A DNA stretch of 63,883 bases from Candidatus Latescibacterota bacterium (GTDB lineage Bacteria > Latescibacterota > UBA2968 > SICM01): NCBI GenBank assembly GCA_009694805.1, contig SICM01000006.1:1-63883 (forward strand), written 5' to 3'. The translations under genes were made by a program, and so were the position numbers. Below, piece by piece: positions 37,326 through 45,067 of this stretch; within the stretch, counting starts at the first letter, position 1; each line of letters starts with the position of its first letter. The notes beneath the pieces are model-generated. The model was not told the origin of the DNA, did not search any database, and was given only the letters and a program-made list of their open reading frames with translations.

Positions 37326-38236
37326 GGCCTTTTCCCTCCGAAGGTCCGATGTGAATTTCACCGATGTTCGTCTTCAGCCGGATGTCCGCCCCGCCCCCGT
37401 TGAGCTTCCCGTGAAGGAAGCCGGCGCCCTCTTCGACGATTTGCAGGGGGAGGTCGGCGTGGACCTTTCCCATCTGATCCACGACGGCGCGCACCTCAAA
37501 GGCAGAGGCGGGGGAGAGGCGGAGGCGGATGGCGCCGACGTGGGAGGCGAGATGGACCGCCCCCTGCGTGACCGTACCCATCTCCAGTCTGACCTCCCCC
37601 GTGTTGGCCCTGACCCGGACGTTCGATGAGGTGATCCCGCTCATCTCGACCTTGCCGGTGTTCGCCTCCACGCTCAGGTCGTTCGAGAGCCCCTGAGCCG
37701 TCACCTCGCCGAGGTTGGCCCGGACGTTGATCCGGCCCGACCGCCTTCGGCACGTGGACGATGAGGGAGGTCTCGAATTTCTTGCCACTGATCATCACCT
37801 CGTCCTCGCTCCGGGAGACCGCGTAGTGCCGCTTCAGCGGCCCTTCGACCCGGATCTCCGCCTGGTCCGTGCCGAGGAGCTTCAGGGCGCCGGCATTCGT
37901 CTGGATCGAAAGCGTCATCCCCCCGGAGACCGGGATCGTCTGCGGCGATGTGTCGAAGTCGAAGGGGTCCTCCCTGTCGCCTTTCCCTCTCTTTTTGAAC
38001 ATTCCGGAATCGAAGGTCCCCTTCTTTCCGAACATCTTGAAGCCGCTGAAGGTCCCTTTCTTGCCGGCGTCGAAGGAGAAATCGCTCTCCGCTGTCTTCT
38101 CTCTCCGTTCTGACTTCGGGGGGGACGCGGTGGACCGGTGTTCGCCCCCGAGGGCATCCAGAAGCCGTTCCCCTTCCTCGGCGGTGAGCTTTTTCTCGGC
38201 GACCATGCGCAGGATGGACAGGTGTTCTTCGTTCAT
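37318..38236 (-). pseudogene. SHOCT-like plus DUF4097 protein, frame interrupted
   Basis: The N-terminal frame starts at 38236 with MNEEHLSILRMVAEKKLT, the SHOCT-like domain, continues through a Lys/Gly/Phe-rich linker and a beta-rich region to SLIVHVPKA, and then loses sense near 37738. The neighbouring frame picks up exactly there with SGRINVRANLGEVTAQGL and the repeated NVRVRANTGEVRLEMG beta-helix typical of DUF4097, ending at 37318. One extra base in GGCGGTCGGGCC explains the break, and removing it would give about 305 residues. The site is not a long homopolymer, so both true decay and sequencing error are possible. Either half may still be translated. Confidence 0.75.
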
Positions 38237-38261
38237 GATGGGGTTCCTTTTTCTGAAATGC

Positions 38262-38311
38262 GACCTAACCCCCTAACCTCCTTTCTGAAGGAGAGGGGAT
38301 GGGGGAGAGGT
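38262..38311. repeat. Pyrimidine/purine hairpin repeat (copy 5, short)
   Basis: CCCCCTAACCTCCTTTC and GAAGGAGAGGGGATGGGGG pair between two DUF4097-type genes. Short version of the family. Confidence 0.6.
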
Positions 38312-39355
38312 CTACCGGCCCGTGATGTAGATCCTGCCGCCGTTCGAGACGAGGTGGAGGGTTGCGCCTCCGCCCCGCAGGGTCCCCTTCAGCGTCTGCT
38401 GAGACCTTTCGGAGAGTTCGGTCCAGGGCAGGTCCGCCGGGCAGATGGTCCCTCCGTCCGTGGCCTCTGCGGACAGGGCGCACGCGGAATCCCTCGCGAG
38501 GAAGAGTTCGATGTCCCCGCCCCGGGTCTCGCACCGGAAGTCCCCCCGGGTGATCGTGCCGAGGGAGAGGGAGATGTGGCCGTGGGCCGTGAGATGCATC
38601 CGCGTCGAGGAGATCTCTCTGGCCCGGATGTTTCCAGACTCTGCGGTGACGGCGATCTCCCCCTCGATCCCGAAGAGGTCCGCGTCGCCTCCGCGCACGT
38701 GGGCCTCAACGTCCGCGTGAATGCCCTCTGCCCGGAGGTCTCCGCTCTCACACGCGAGACAGACCTGCTGCGCCCGGAGGTCCCGGATGAGGAGGTCTCC
38801 GGGAAGCACCTTCGCGTCGATGCGGGAGATCGCATCCGGGACGCGGAGGTCCAGCGCGCCGGTGGCGGCTGCGATCCGGGCGGCGCCCGCGTCGCGGCCG
38901 ATCCGCAGGTCGAAGGCGGCCGCGCCGATCTTCAAGGCCCCGTCTTCCCTGCCGGTGAGCGTCAGATCCCCCTCGTAGACGACGGCGAACAGGCCGCATC
39001 CGTCGGTCAGGTCGAGGGTATGGTCGACGTGGACGGGGTGGTCGAAGTCCTGCCAGAACCACTGCCAGGGCTGCTCCGGCCAGGGCCAGGGCCGGGGCGA
39101 AGGGGTGGAGGGGAGGGTGACCATGTGGCGCGGGTCCCAGTCGCGAATGCGCTCGGTCAGGGCGAGGAGGCGCTCCCGTCGGGTCAGGACGGCCGGACCC
39201 TCCGGATCGATGAGGGTCGCCGGGGCGCCTGCCGGTTCGGGCAGGGCCGGCGCTTCCGCTTCCGGCCCTGCCTCGCCCGACAGGGCGCGGAGCGCGTCCT
39301 GGGCCGAAATCTCCCCCCGGTCGAGCCGGTCTATGATCTCTGATCTCTGATTCAT
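38312..39355 (-). CDS. SHOCT-like plus DUF4097-type beta-repeat protein
   Basis: A 347-residue protein starting at MNQRSEIIDRLDRGEIS. The first 30 residues are the SHOCT-like helical pair in the variant also found at the C-terminus of the DUF2089 protein (REILDRLDRGEIKASEA). A Pro/Ala/Glu linker follows, and from about residue 95 to the end come repeated short strands (LKIGAAAFDLRIG, LTAHGHISLSLGTITRGDFRCETRGGDIELFL) of the DUF4097/putative adhesin type. No signal peptide. A longer open frame from 39445 runs through a palindrome array and is rejected. Likely a soluble or surface-associated sensor; function unknown. Confidence 0.75.
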   Translation of the reverse strand: MNQRSEIIDRLDRGEISAQDALRALSGEAGPEAEAPALPEPAGAPATLIDPEGPAVLTRRERLLALTERIRDWDPRHMVTLPSTPSPRPWPWPEQPWQWFWQDFDHPVHVDHTLDLTDGCGLFAVVYEGDLTLTGREDGALKIGAAAFDLRIGRDAGAARIAAATGALDLRVPDAISRIDAKVLPGDLLIRDLRAQQVCLACESGDLRAEGIHADVEAHVRGGDADLFGIEGEIAVTAESGNIRAREISSTRMHLTAHGHISLSLGTITRGDFRCETRGGDIELFLARDSACALSAEATDGGTICPADLPWTELSERSQQTLKGTLRGGGATLHLVSNGGRIYITGR

Positions 39356-39369
39356 CCTATCGCCTTTCG

Positions 39370-39488
39370 GCGCGGGAATGAATTCCCGCGCTACCTCTGA
39401 GAAGTCCGCTGAAGCGGACTGAGGGGGTCCTTTAGCCCGGCGCAACCGGGCTTCCTGTACGTAGCGAGGAGATTCATCTCCTCGCTAC
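39370..39488. repeat. Ordered array of short GC palindromes (array 3, four modules)
   Basis: The same four modules in the same order as at 20289-20407: GCGCGGGAAT/ATTCCCGCGC (39370-39391), AGTCCGCT/AGCGGACT (39403-39420), AGCCCGGC/ACCGGGCT with one mismatch (39434-39452) and GTAGCGAGGAGAT/ATCTCCTCGCTAC (39461-39488). The fourth module differs from its array 2 counterpart at a paired position (A/T in place of C/G). Confidence 0.85.
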
Positions 39489-39518
39489 AGCGGCGAGGAT
39501 TCACACCGGGATGGGATC

Positions 39519-39980
39519 TCAATCGATTCCGATGACGACCAGTTTCCGTTTTCCAGGATCGTTCTTCTCGACCCTCAGAAACTCCAGGGCCATGCACGAT
39601 TTCGCGTAGCCTTCGACCGCCCCGTAGCCGTCCACCTCCTGTTGGGCGAGGGCCGCGACCTTCGCGGCCTGATTCCACGTCAGGTGACGCCGAAAGAAGG
39701 CGGCGATGATCGGTATCGGGATGGGGATGCGGATATCCACGCCCTCCTGTTTTGCCCCTTTCCTATAGACATAGATCCGAAACCAGCACAGGAACACCCG
39801 GCGCATCAGGGTGGAGGGGGGATGCACGGTCACCTCCCGGATTCTCTGGATCTGGCTGTGAAGCCAGTCGGGGCCCTGAGGGATCGCTGATGCGACCTCG
39901 ACCATCTGAGCGATCCCCCGATGCACGGGCAGACGCCTGCCGGAGTCCTCTCTGCGCGCGTCCCTGTCGGATGTCTCCAT
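39519..39980 (-). CDS. Hypothetical protein of the SHOCT-like locus
   Basis: A 153-residue protein starting at METSDRD with an AAGGAAGG ribosome-binding site. It has a basic N-terminal part, a central VFLCWFRIYVYRKG and the hydrophobic IRIPIPIPIIAAFFRRHLTW, followed by a helical AAKVAALAQQEVDGYGAVEGYAKSCMALEF and a strand KLVVIGID. The IPIPIPII segment may be strand-like rather than a membrane helix. No recognised family. Its place between the membrane SHOCT-like protein and a DUF4097 protein suggests the same process. Confidence 0.55.
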   Translation of the reverse strand: METSDRDARREDSGRRLPVHRGIAQMVEVASAIPQGPDWLHSQIQRIREVTVHPPSTLMRRVFLCWFRIYVYRKGAKQEGVDIRIPIPIPIIAAFFRRHLTWNQAAKVAALAQQEVDGYGAVEGYAKSCMALEFLRVEKNDPGKRKLVVIGID

Positions 39981-40008
39981 ATCCTTCCTTTCCACCTGAA
40001 AGCTGGCT

Positions 40009-40443
40009 CTATGACAGCCAGAAGCCGATCTCACTGTCCTGGTCCTTCACGTGAACGCCTGCCCCCCGGCCGTGGAGGAGGAGGGTGGCGGTCAGGGCGT
40101 TCAGAAGGCCGATGCCCTGGATGAAATGGCCGAGCACGCCCCGTCTTCGGATGCTGACCAGCGCCACGGCGAGGACCGCGAGCGGGAGCAGGGCGACGAA
40201 GAGGGCCAGGCACAGGGGACCGACGATGAAGAGGGGGATCGCGAGACGGACGCCCCGGCCGTGCGACACGACCACGACCCGGAACCAGAGGGGGAGCCAC
40301 GCGCGTCTCCGGCGTTTCGCGGGGGTCCTGAGCGCCTTCACGCCCTGCGCGACGGAGAGTTCGCCCCGCTCTATGGCGGACAGAACCCCGGTCCTGTAAC
40401 GCGTCGCCTCACTCAAGGTATATTTCGACGTGGTCGGTCCCAT
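40009..40443 (-). CDS. Membrane protein with SHOCT-like N-terminus
   Basis: A 144-residue protein. Residues about 14-40 (RYRTGVLSAIERGELSVAQG) match the SHOCT-like two-helix pattern. Then comes a basic patch, a membrane segment at about 65-98 (LAIPLFIVGPLCLALFVALL with a second hydrophobic stretch PLAVLAVALVSI) and an amphipathic region GHFIQGIGLLNALTATLLL. It overlaps the upstream SHOCT-like gene by 35 bases if it starts at ATG 40443; a TTG inside the overlap is an alternative. As the only membrane protein of the locus it could anchor the system to the inner membrane. Confidence 0.6.
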   Translation of the reverse strand: MGPTTSKYTLSEATRYRTGVLSAIERGELSVAQGVKALRTPAKRRRRAWLPLWFRVVVVSHGRGVRLAIPLFIVGPLCLALFVALLPLAVLAVALVSIRRRGVLGHFIQGIGLLNALTATLLLHGRGAGVHVKDQDSEIGFWLS

Positions 40444-40768
40444 CCTGCACCTCGACGAGTTTGCCAGGTTTCAGACTGTCCACGACGCCGTTCAGGAGCT
40501 GGTCGATGTCCAGGCCCTGGGCGTTGATCTGCTGGCGCGCGGAGTTGGGGATGGCCTTCATCGCGATCCGGGCCAGGGCAAGGGGGACGTTGACCTTGAC
40601 CTTTTCCTGCCCGTTCTCGCAGACCAGGATGCGGAGGAACTCCGCCTTCTCTCCCGCCCTCCGGGCCGGGGCTGGAGACTCGACGGCCTCGATGAGCCGG
40701 GAAGCCTCCTCGACGGTGATCTTGCCCTCTTCAAGCATCTTCAGGATCTTCAAGCGTTCTTCGCTCAT
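40409..40768 (-). CDS. SHOCT-like domain protein
   Basis: A 119-residue protein. Residues 1-32 (MSEERLKILKMLEEGKIT) are the SHOCT-like helical pair, nearly identical to the N-terminus of the pentapeptide protein at 36516. A short linker precedes a compact domain (LRILVCENGQEKVKVNVPLA, LARIAMKAIPNSARQQI, LDIDQLLNGV, DGTDHVEIYLE). This short architecture is common in sequence databases as a small regulator-associated protein, but its role is not known to me. Overlap with the next gene implies coupling. Confidence 0.75.
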   Translation of the reverse strand: MSEERLKILKMLEEGKITVEEASRLIEAVESPAPARRAGEKAEFLRILVCENGQEKVKVNVPLALARIAMKAIPNSARQQINAQGLDIDQLLNGVVDSLKPGKLVEVQDGTDHVEIYLE

Positions 40769-40799
40769 GGGGGATGACTCCTGTTAAAAGATGGCAGGC

Positions 40800-40896
40800 G
40801 AACCCAACCCCCCGCCCCCCTTCCCGACACGGGAAGGGGGAGAGACTATCGCCCCTCTCCGCGTCGGGGAGGGGATGGGGGAGGGGTCTTTACGTT
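40800..40896. repeat. Pyrimidine/purine hairpin repeat (copy 6)
   Basis: CCCCGCCCCCCTTCCC/GGGAAGGGGGAGAG and CCCCTCTCCGCGTCGGGG pair in two hairpins. The stretch GGGGAGGGGATGGGGGAGG is shared with the copy before 27063. Between two SHOCT-like genes. Confidence 0.65.
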
Positions 40897-42096
40897 TCAC
40901 TCGAACTTGACCAGCCGGATATCTCCGCCGCCGGGGGCCGACAGCCTGATGCGGCTGTTCCCGCCGCCGTTGCGCAGGCCCTTGACCGAGGAAGCGGTCT
41001 GCTCTGGGGTCTCTATGGGCAGGTCCGTGTGAATGTCTCCGCCGCCGGGGGCCTGCATCGCGATCTCGAAGGCGGCGTCCTCCGGGACCTTCAGGACGAT
41101 GTCTCCGCCGCCGGGGGCGGACAGGGTGATCTGGTGGCCGTTGAGATGGTCCAGGCGACAATGGATGTCTCCGCCTCCGACGTTCTCAGCGTGGATGGAG
41201 CGGATGGAGGCCGGGACGTGCAGGGTGATGTCGTTTCCATCCCTCTCGTCTATTCTGGCCTCTTCTCCGTGGGTGGTGACGCTGCAGCGCCCTTCGACCT
41301 TCAGCGTCGCCTCGTCGGTATCCGCAAGGGTCAGATCGCCACCCCCGCTGCACATGATCATCAGCCGCTGCACCCCCTCCGGGACGCTGACCTCGGGGGA
41401 CTCCTGGGCCAGGGCGCCGACGAAGACGCCTTTCAGGGCCTCGCCGACGATTGCTCCGACATTAACCGACTTCATGGCGTCGCTGACGATCTTTCCGACA
41501 TCCGGCATCGCGGGCATCTCAGGCATCTTGGGCATCGCTGGCGGTGCTGGCGCTGCCGGAGGAGGGGGGATACTGCCGTGCATGCGCGCCCTTTCCTCGT
41601 GCCTCTGATGTCTCTCTTCGTGCCTTCGCCGATGCTCTTCGTGCCTTCGCCGATGCTCTTCCTCACGTATCCGGTTCTGTTCCTCGCGCCTTCGCCGGTT
41701 CTCCTCGTGCCTCCGCTGTTTCTCTTCGTGCTTCCTTTGTTTCTCCTCCAGCTTCTGCCGGAGGGCCTCCATCTTCATCCTGAATTTTTCCGAAATCTCC
41801 TGGCGGCTCCCGTGATCCCGTTCGGACTGCTGCAGGTCTCGTTCGGCCTGCTGGATATCCCGTTCAGTCTGCTGGATGTCCTGTTCGGCCTGTCTGACGT
41901 CCCGCTCGGACTGCTGGATGTCCCGTTCGGCCTGTTTGACGTCTTTCTCCATCCGAGCCTCCGGCACATTCAGAGGGGGAGGGACGAGACGCCGCCCTGA
42001 GCTGTCCTCCAGGGCCTCCAGCAAACGCTCCCCCTCTTCGGCGGTGATCTTGCCCTCGGCGACCATGCGCAGGACCGTCAGGTGTTCTTCGTTCAT
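40897..42096 (-). CDS. SHOCT-like, heptad coiled-coil and GGGD beta-repeat protein
   Basis: A 399-residue three-part protein. Residues 1-30 (MNEEHLTVLRMVAEGKIT) are the SHOCT-like domain. Residues about 50-95 are near-exact 7-residue repeats of the QAERDIQ type (QSERDVR, QAEQDIQ, QTERDIQ, QAERDLQ), and a long Arg/Glu/His helix (KHEEKQRRHEENRRRREE) follows to about 180, so a long rod is expected. After a Pro/Met-rich hinge (PKMPEMPAMPDV), residues about 245-399 carry at least five GGGD turns spaced by roughly 20-30 residues, of the DUF4097-type beta-helix. No signal peptide. The start is ATG 42096; the longer frame reads into a repeat. Probably a scaffold or sensor rod. Confidence 0.8.
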   Translation of the reverse strand: MNEEHLTVLRMVAEGKITAEEGERLLEALEDSSGRRLVPPPLNVPEARMEKDVKQAERDIQQSERDVRQAEQDIQQTERDIQQAERDLQQSERDHGSRQEISEKFRMKMEALRQKLEEKQRKHEEKQRRHEENRRRREEQNRIREEEHRRRHEEHRRRHEERHQRHEERARMHGSIPPPPAAPAPPAMPKMPEMPAMPDVGKIVSDAMKSVNVGAIVGEALKGVFVGALAQESPEVSVPEGVQRLMIMCSGGGDLTLADTDEATLKVEGRCSVTTHGEEARIDERDGNDITLHVPASIRSIHAENVGGGDIHCRLDHLNGHQITLSAPGGGDIVLKVPEDAAFEIAMQAPGGGDIHTDLPIETPEQTASSVKGLRNGGGNSRIRLSAPGGGDIRLVKFE

Positions 42097-42127
42097 GGTG
42101 GGACTCCTTTCTAAAAACGGCAGACGT

Positions 42128-42240
42128 GACACCCCCCTTCCACCCCCTCCCCCCACAGGTGGGGGAGGGAGGGGGCATCAGAGGGGCGTTCAATTGAACG
42201 CCCCTCCAGATCCGGGGGAGGGCTGGGGGGCGTTTGCCAT
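42128..42240. repeat. Pyrimidine/purine hairpin repeat (copy 7) with inserted palindrome
   Basis: CCCCCTCCCCCCAC/GTGGGGGAGGGAGGGGG forms a hairpin. A perfect 26-bp palindrome, GAGGGGCGTTCAA with its complement, lies at 42181-42206. The tail GGGGGGCGTTTGCCATTTC matches copies 1 and 2. Between the DUF2089 gene and the coiled-coil gene. Confidence 0.75.
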
Positions 42241-42241
42241 T

Positions 42242-42622
42242 TCACTGCTTCAACTGTGCCAGCATCTCCGCGGCCTCGGACGCCTTGATCTCCCCGCGAT
42301 CCAGCCTGTCCAGGATCTCCCGCCGGCGGGCGGTGACGCCGTCCTCCTCGACGGGTTCCACCTCGAAGCCCAGTTCCTGGATGAGGTCATTGAGCTGTCC
42401 CCGGACGGTCGAGTAGGGGATGCCCAGCTCCCGTTCCATCTCCTTCACGTTGCCCCGGTTCTTGACGAAGATTTCGAGGAACCGCAGGCTCTCCGGAGAC
42501 AATTTGCAGAATTTGCAGGAGGCGTAGCGCCCCTGGATGACTGTTTCGCAGGAGGTGCAGCTCATTCTGGTGATCAGAAGTTCACCTCCACAGGCAGGAC
42601 ATTTTTCGATAGCCTTGCGCAT
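42242..42622 (-). CDS. DUF2089-type regulator with C-terminal SHOCT-like domain
   Basis: A 126-residue protein. Three CxxC pairs (C8/C11, C22/C25, C36/C39) suggest a zinc ribbon. Residues about 42-80 (LSPESLRFLEIFVKNRGNV, ERELGIPYSTVRGQLNDL) form a helix-turn-helix typical of DUF2089. Residues 97-124 (ARRREILDRLDRGEIKASEA) are the SHOCT-like helical pair seen at the N-termini of the downstream proteins. It is the first gene of the locus, with a strong AGGAGAAGG site and an AT-rich upstream region. A DNA-binding protein sharing its interaction domain with its likely targets suggests homotypic pairing, which is inference. Confidence 0.85.
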   Translation of the reverse strand: MRKAIEKCPACGGELLITRMSCTSCETVIQGRYASCKFCKLSPESLRFLEIFVKNRGNVKEMERELGIPYSTVRGQLNDLIQELGFEVEPVEEDGVTARRREILDRLDRGEIKASEAAEMLAQLKQ

Positions 42623-43006
42623 GACGACCTTCTCCTATAAATTTTTTTTAAAATACGACACAAAAATTTCAATAAATCAAGAAAAATTTTAAAATTTTGT
42701 TGAATAATATAAAATATTTGAATGAAATTCAGAAAAGGGGGAAACTTATCTCATTGTCAGAAAAAATAAAAATCAAGGCGTTAGGCAAGATGGGGGATTC
42801 CTGGGAGGAAAGAGGGCTTATGATCCGGAAAAGAAACAGGAGAAGGCGGTCTTATCGGGGAACGGAGAGCGGAGGGCTGCCCTAAAAATTCTTTGCAATT
42901 CAGATGTGTTTCATATAAATTATTTCAATATATGAAGTTAGAATATAACCCTTGAGACAATCCGACATTTTACGAGAGGGGCACGGCGCGCCGTGCCCCC
43001 ACCCGG
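42623..43006. promoter_or_regulatory. AT-rich divergent control region with a GC palindrome
   Basis: The 384-base gap is strikingly AT-rich at 42640-42760 in a window that is otherwise GC-rich, with many A- and T-tracts. That fits an intrinsically bent promoter for the DUF2089 gene. No single -35/-10 pair is convincing. A 62-codon open frame on the plus strand (42697-42885) has no ribosome-binding site and is not called. A perfect 22-bp palindrome, GGGGCACGGCG and its complement, lies at 42978-42999. Confidence 0.5.
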
Positions 43007-43864
43007 TCAGACTTTTATTTTTTTCTTCTGCTGGATGGACTTCTCCAGGGCTTCCAGCACGGCTACGGGCATCAGAATCGTGGTGTCGGACTCGTCGGTC
43101 TTGCCCGTTTTGAACATCCGGCAGAACGACTTGATGCCCGCCAGGTAGGTGTTCGAGTCGCGGGTGATGGTCCGGTCGATGCGTCCCTTCTCGCCGATGA
43201 CGGACACGTGGAAGTCGACCGGGCCCTCGCTGATCAGGTTCATGGTGGAGATCGCGCCGCTGGCGGAGAAGAGGGTGGCGGTGTGATTCTTCTGGCCCAG
43301 GTTGACGACGGCGTGGGTCACGTCCTGGCCCAGCAGGCGGACGACCATGTCCACCTGGTGGATGCCGTAGAAGAAGACCCCGCCGTACTGGGATCTGATG
43401 TCGCACGGCCCGGTGGAGACGACGGAGAGGATCCGGCCCAGGGCCTTGATCTCCTTCTGCAAGGCGACGAATGACGCCTGTTTGGGCAGGACGGAGAAGG
43501 AGCAGACGGGCACGCCGAGCTGATGCGCGCGGGCCAGGAAGGCCTTGCCCTCCCGGAGGCGGTAGCAGAAGGGCTTGTCCACGAACAGGGGGATCTTCGC
43601 CTCCAGCAGGGGCCGGACCGCGGGCAGGTGGTACTTCGGGTGCCGGTGATCGACGAGGGCCGCGTCCACGGTTCCGATCATGTCTTCGGGCCTCTTCACG
43701 ATCGTCGGGATCTGTCCCGCCTCCGCCGCCTCCCCGGCCAGTTTGGAGGTTTCGCCCCAGAGGCTCACCACGCGGAAGCCGGGGACGAGCTTCTGGAGGT
43801 TGATGGTCTTTGCGATGGCCACGGTGTGGCTGTTCTCCGCGCCGACGATGCCGATTCGAATCAT
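43007..43864 (-). CDS. Gfo/Idh/MocA family oxidoreductase
   Basis: A 285-residue protein of the sugar dehydrogenase family, shorter than usual (330-400). The nucleotide-binding turn is VGAENSHTVAIA rather than the classical GxGxxG. The catalytic block is FVDKPFCYRLREG, so the lysine is kept. The altered turn may mean different cofactor handling. ATG 43864 has AAGGAGGG four bases upstream. It is separated from the SHOCT-like locus by an AT-rich gap and is not likely part of it. Confidence 0.8.
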   Translation of the reverse strand: MIRIGIVGAENSHTVAIAKTINLQKLVPGFRVVSLWGETSKLAGEAAEAGQIPTIVKRPEDMIGTVDAALVDHRHPKYHLPAVRPLLEAKIPLFVDKPFCYRLREGKAFLARAHQLGVPVCSFSVLPKQASFVALQKEIKALGRILSVVSTGPCDIRSQYGGVFFYGIHQVDMVVRLLGQDVTHAVVNLGQKNHTATLFSASGAISTMNLISEGPVDFHVSVIGEKGRIDRTITRDSNTYLAGIKSFCRMFKTGKTDESDTTILMPVAVLEALEKSIQQKKKIKV

Positions 43865-43885
43865 GGAGCCCTCCTTCAGAAAAAA

Positions 43886-43988
43886 TTTAACTTCAGGGCA
43901 TCCGCAGATGTTCGCAGATGACGCAGATAAGGGATACCCTCTGCGCATATCTGCGTGTATCTGCGTGTATCTGCGGATGCAATCCTCT
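43886..43988. repeat. Tandem-arm palindrome, CGCAGAT type
   Basis: GGCATCCGCAGATGTTCGCAGATGACGCAGAT on the left pairs with ATCTGCGTGTATCTGCGTGTATCTGCGGATGC on the right. Each arm is built of about 10-base units carrying CGCAGAT or ATCTGCG. It lies between divergent genes. Confidence 0.75.
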
Positions 43989-44005
43989 TACACGAAAGGA
44001 ATCTC

Positions 44006-45067
44006 ATGAAACTCGCTTTGATCGGTCTGCCCCAGGTCGGGAAGCGCACTCTGTTTCGGCTCCTGGTGGGCCAGGAACCGAATCCTGCGGGGGGCGAGAC
44101 CCTGGGGCTGGCCAGGGTGCGGGACGCGCGTTTCGAGCGCCTCGTGAACATGTATCGCCCCAAAAAGGTGACGCCGGCTCAGATATCCTTTGTCCTCCTG
44201 CCGGACCTGGGGCAACAGGCCGAGCGGAACGCGGCGATCTTCAAGTCGCTTGAGCAGGTGGACGCGGTCTGTCACCTCGTCCGCGTCTTTCCGGACGAGA
44301 CGGTCTTCCACGTGGAGGGGAGCGTCGATTCCCGCCGGGACATCATGGCCTTTCACGAGGAGTTGCAGTTCAGCGACATGCTGTTCGCCGAGAAGCGCCT
44401 GGAGCGTCTCGACAAGGAGCGGGGCAAGAAGGTCGATGCCCAGAAGGCGGCGCTGGAGGCGGACCTGCTGACCCGTATGAAGGAACACCTCGAAGCGGGC
44501 CGACCGCTCCGCAACTTCGCGTTTACCGACGTGGAGGAGAAGGTGATCGTCAGTTATCCGCTCCTGACCCGCAAGCCCGTGATCCAGGTCCTCAACGTGG
44601 GGGAGGACCAGTTGCACGATGCGGGGCTGGTGGACCGGCTCGCGGCGGAATTCGCCGATCAGGCGTTCCAGTGGATCGCCGTGTCCGCGAAGATCGAGGA
44701 GGAGATCTCGCAGCTCAGTCCGGAGGAACGGGAGGCCTTTCTCAAGGCGCTTCAGGTCGACCAGCCGGCCATGGACCGCCTGACGCTGCTCTGTTACAGC
44801 ACGCTCGGCCTGATCTCCTTCTTCACCGTCGGGCCGGATGAGGTGCGGGCCTGGACGATCCGCCGGGGCGCGCTGGCCCCCCAGGCCGCGCGGGCCATCC
44901 ACGAGGACCTGGAGCGGGGGTTCATCCGGGCGGAGGTGATGCGCTACCCGGACCTGATGGAGCTGGGCAGCGAGCAGAAGCTCAAGGAGGCCGGCCGGTT
45001 CATGCAGAAGGGCAAGGATTACGTCGTCGAGGACGGCGATATCGTGAATATCCTGTTCAAGGTGTGA
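44006..45067 (+). CDS. YchF-like (DUF933) protein with degenerate P-loop
   Basis: A 353-residue relative of the YchF/Obg-like ATPase. The N-terminal MKLALIGLPQVGKRTLF corresponds to the P-loop, but the residue after GK is Arg rather than Ser/Thr, and the DxxG region reads LLPDLGQQ. The NVxE segment survives as VLNVGED. The C-terminal TGS-like domain is complete (FFTVGPDEVRAWTIRRGALA, HEDLERGFIRAEVMRYPDL, KDYVVEDGDIVNILFKV). The central coiled region differs from YchF. ATG 44006 is chosen; earlier codons fall in a repeat. Family membership is clear, while nucleotide hydrolysis is doubtful. Confidence 0.8.
   Translation: MKLALIGLPQVGKRTLFRLLVGQEPNPAGGETLGLARVRDARFERLVNMYRPKKVTPAQISFVLLPDLGQQAERNAAIFKSLEQVDAVCHLVRVFPDETVFHVEGSVDSRRDIMAFHEELQFSDMLFAEKRLERLDKERGKKVDAQKAALEADLLTRMKEHLEAGRPLRNFAFTDVEEKVIVSYPLLTRKPVIQVLNVGEDQLHDAGLVDRLAAEFADQAFQWIAVSAKIEEEISQLSPEEREAFLKALQVDQPAMDRLTLLCYSTLGLISFFTVGPDEVRAWTIRRGALAPQAARAIHEDLERGFIRAEVMRYPDLMELGSEQKLKEAGRFMQKGKDYVVEDGDIVNILFKV

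Noticed and set aside
42697-42885. 62-codon plus-strand frame in the AT-rich gap
   Set aside because: No ribosome-binding site, no recognisable features, and the composition follows the AT-rich DNA.
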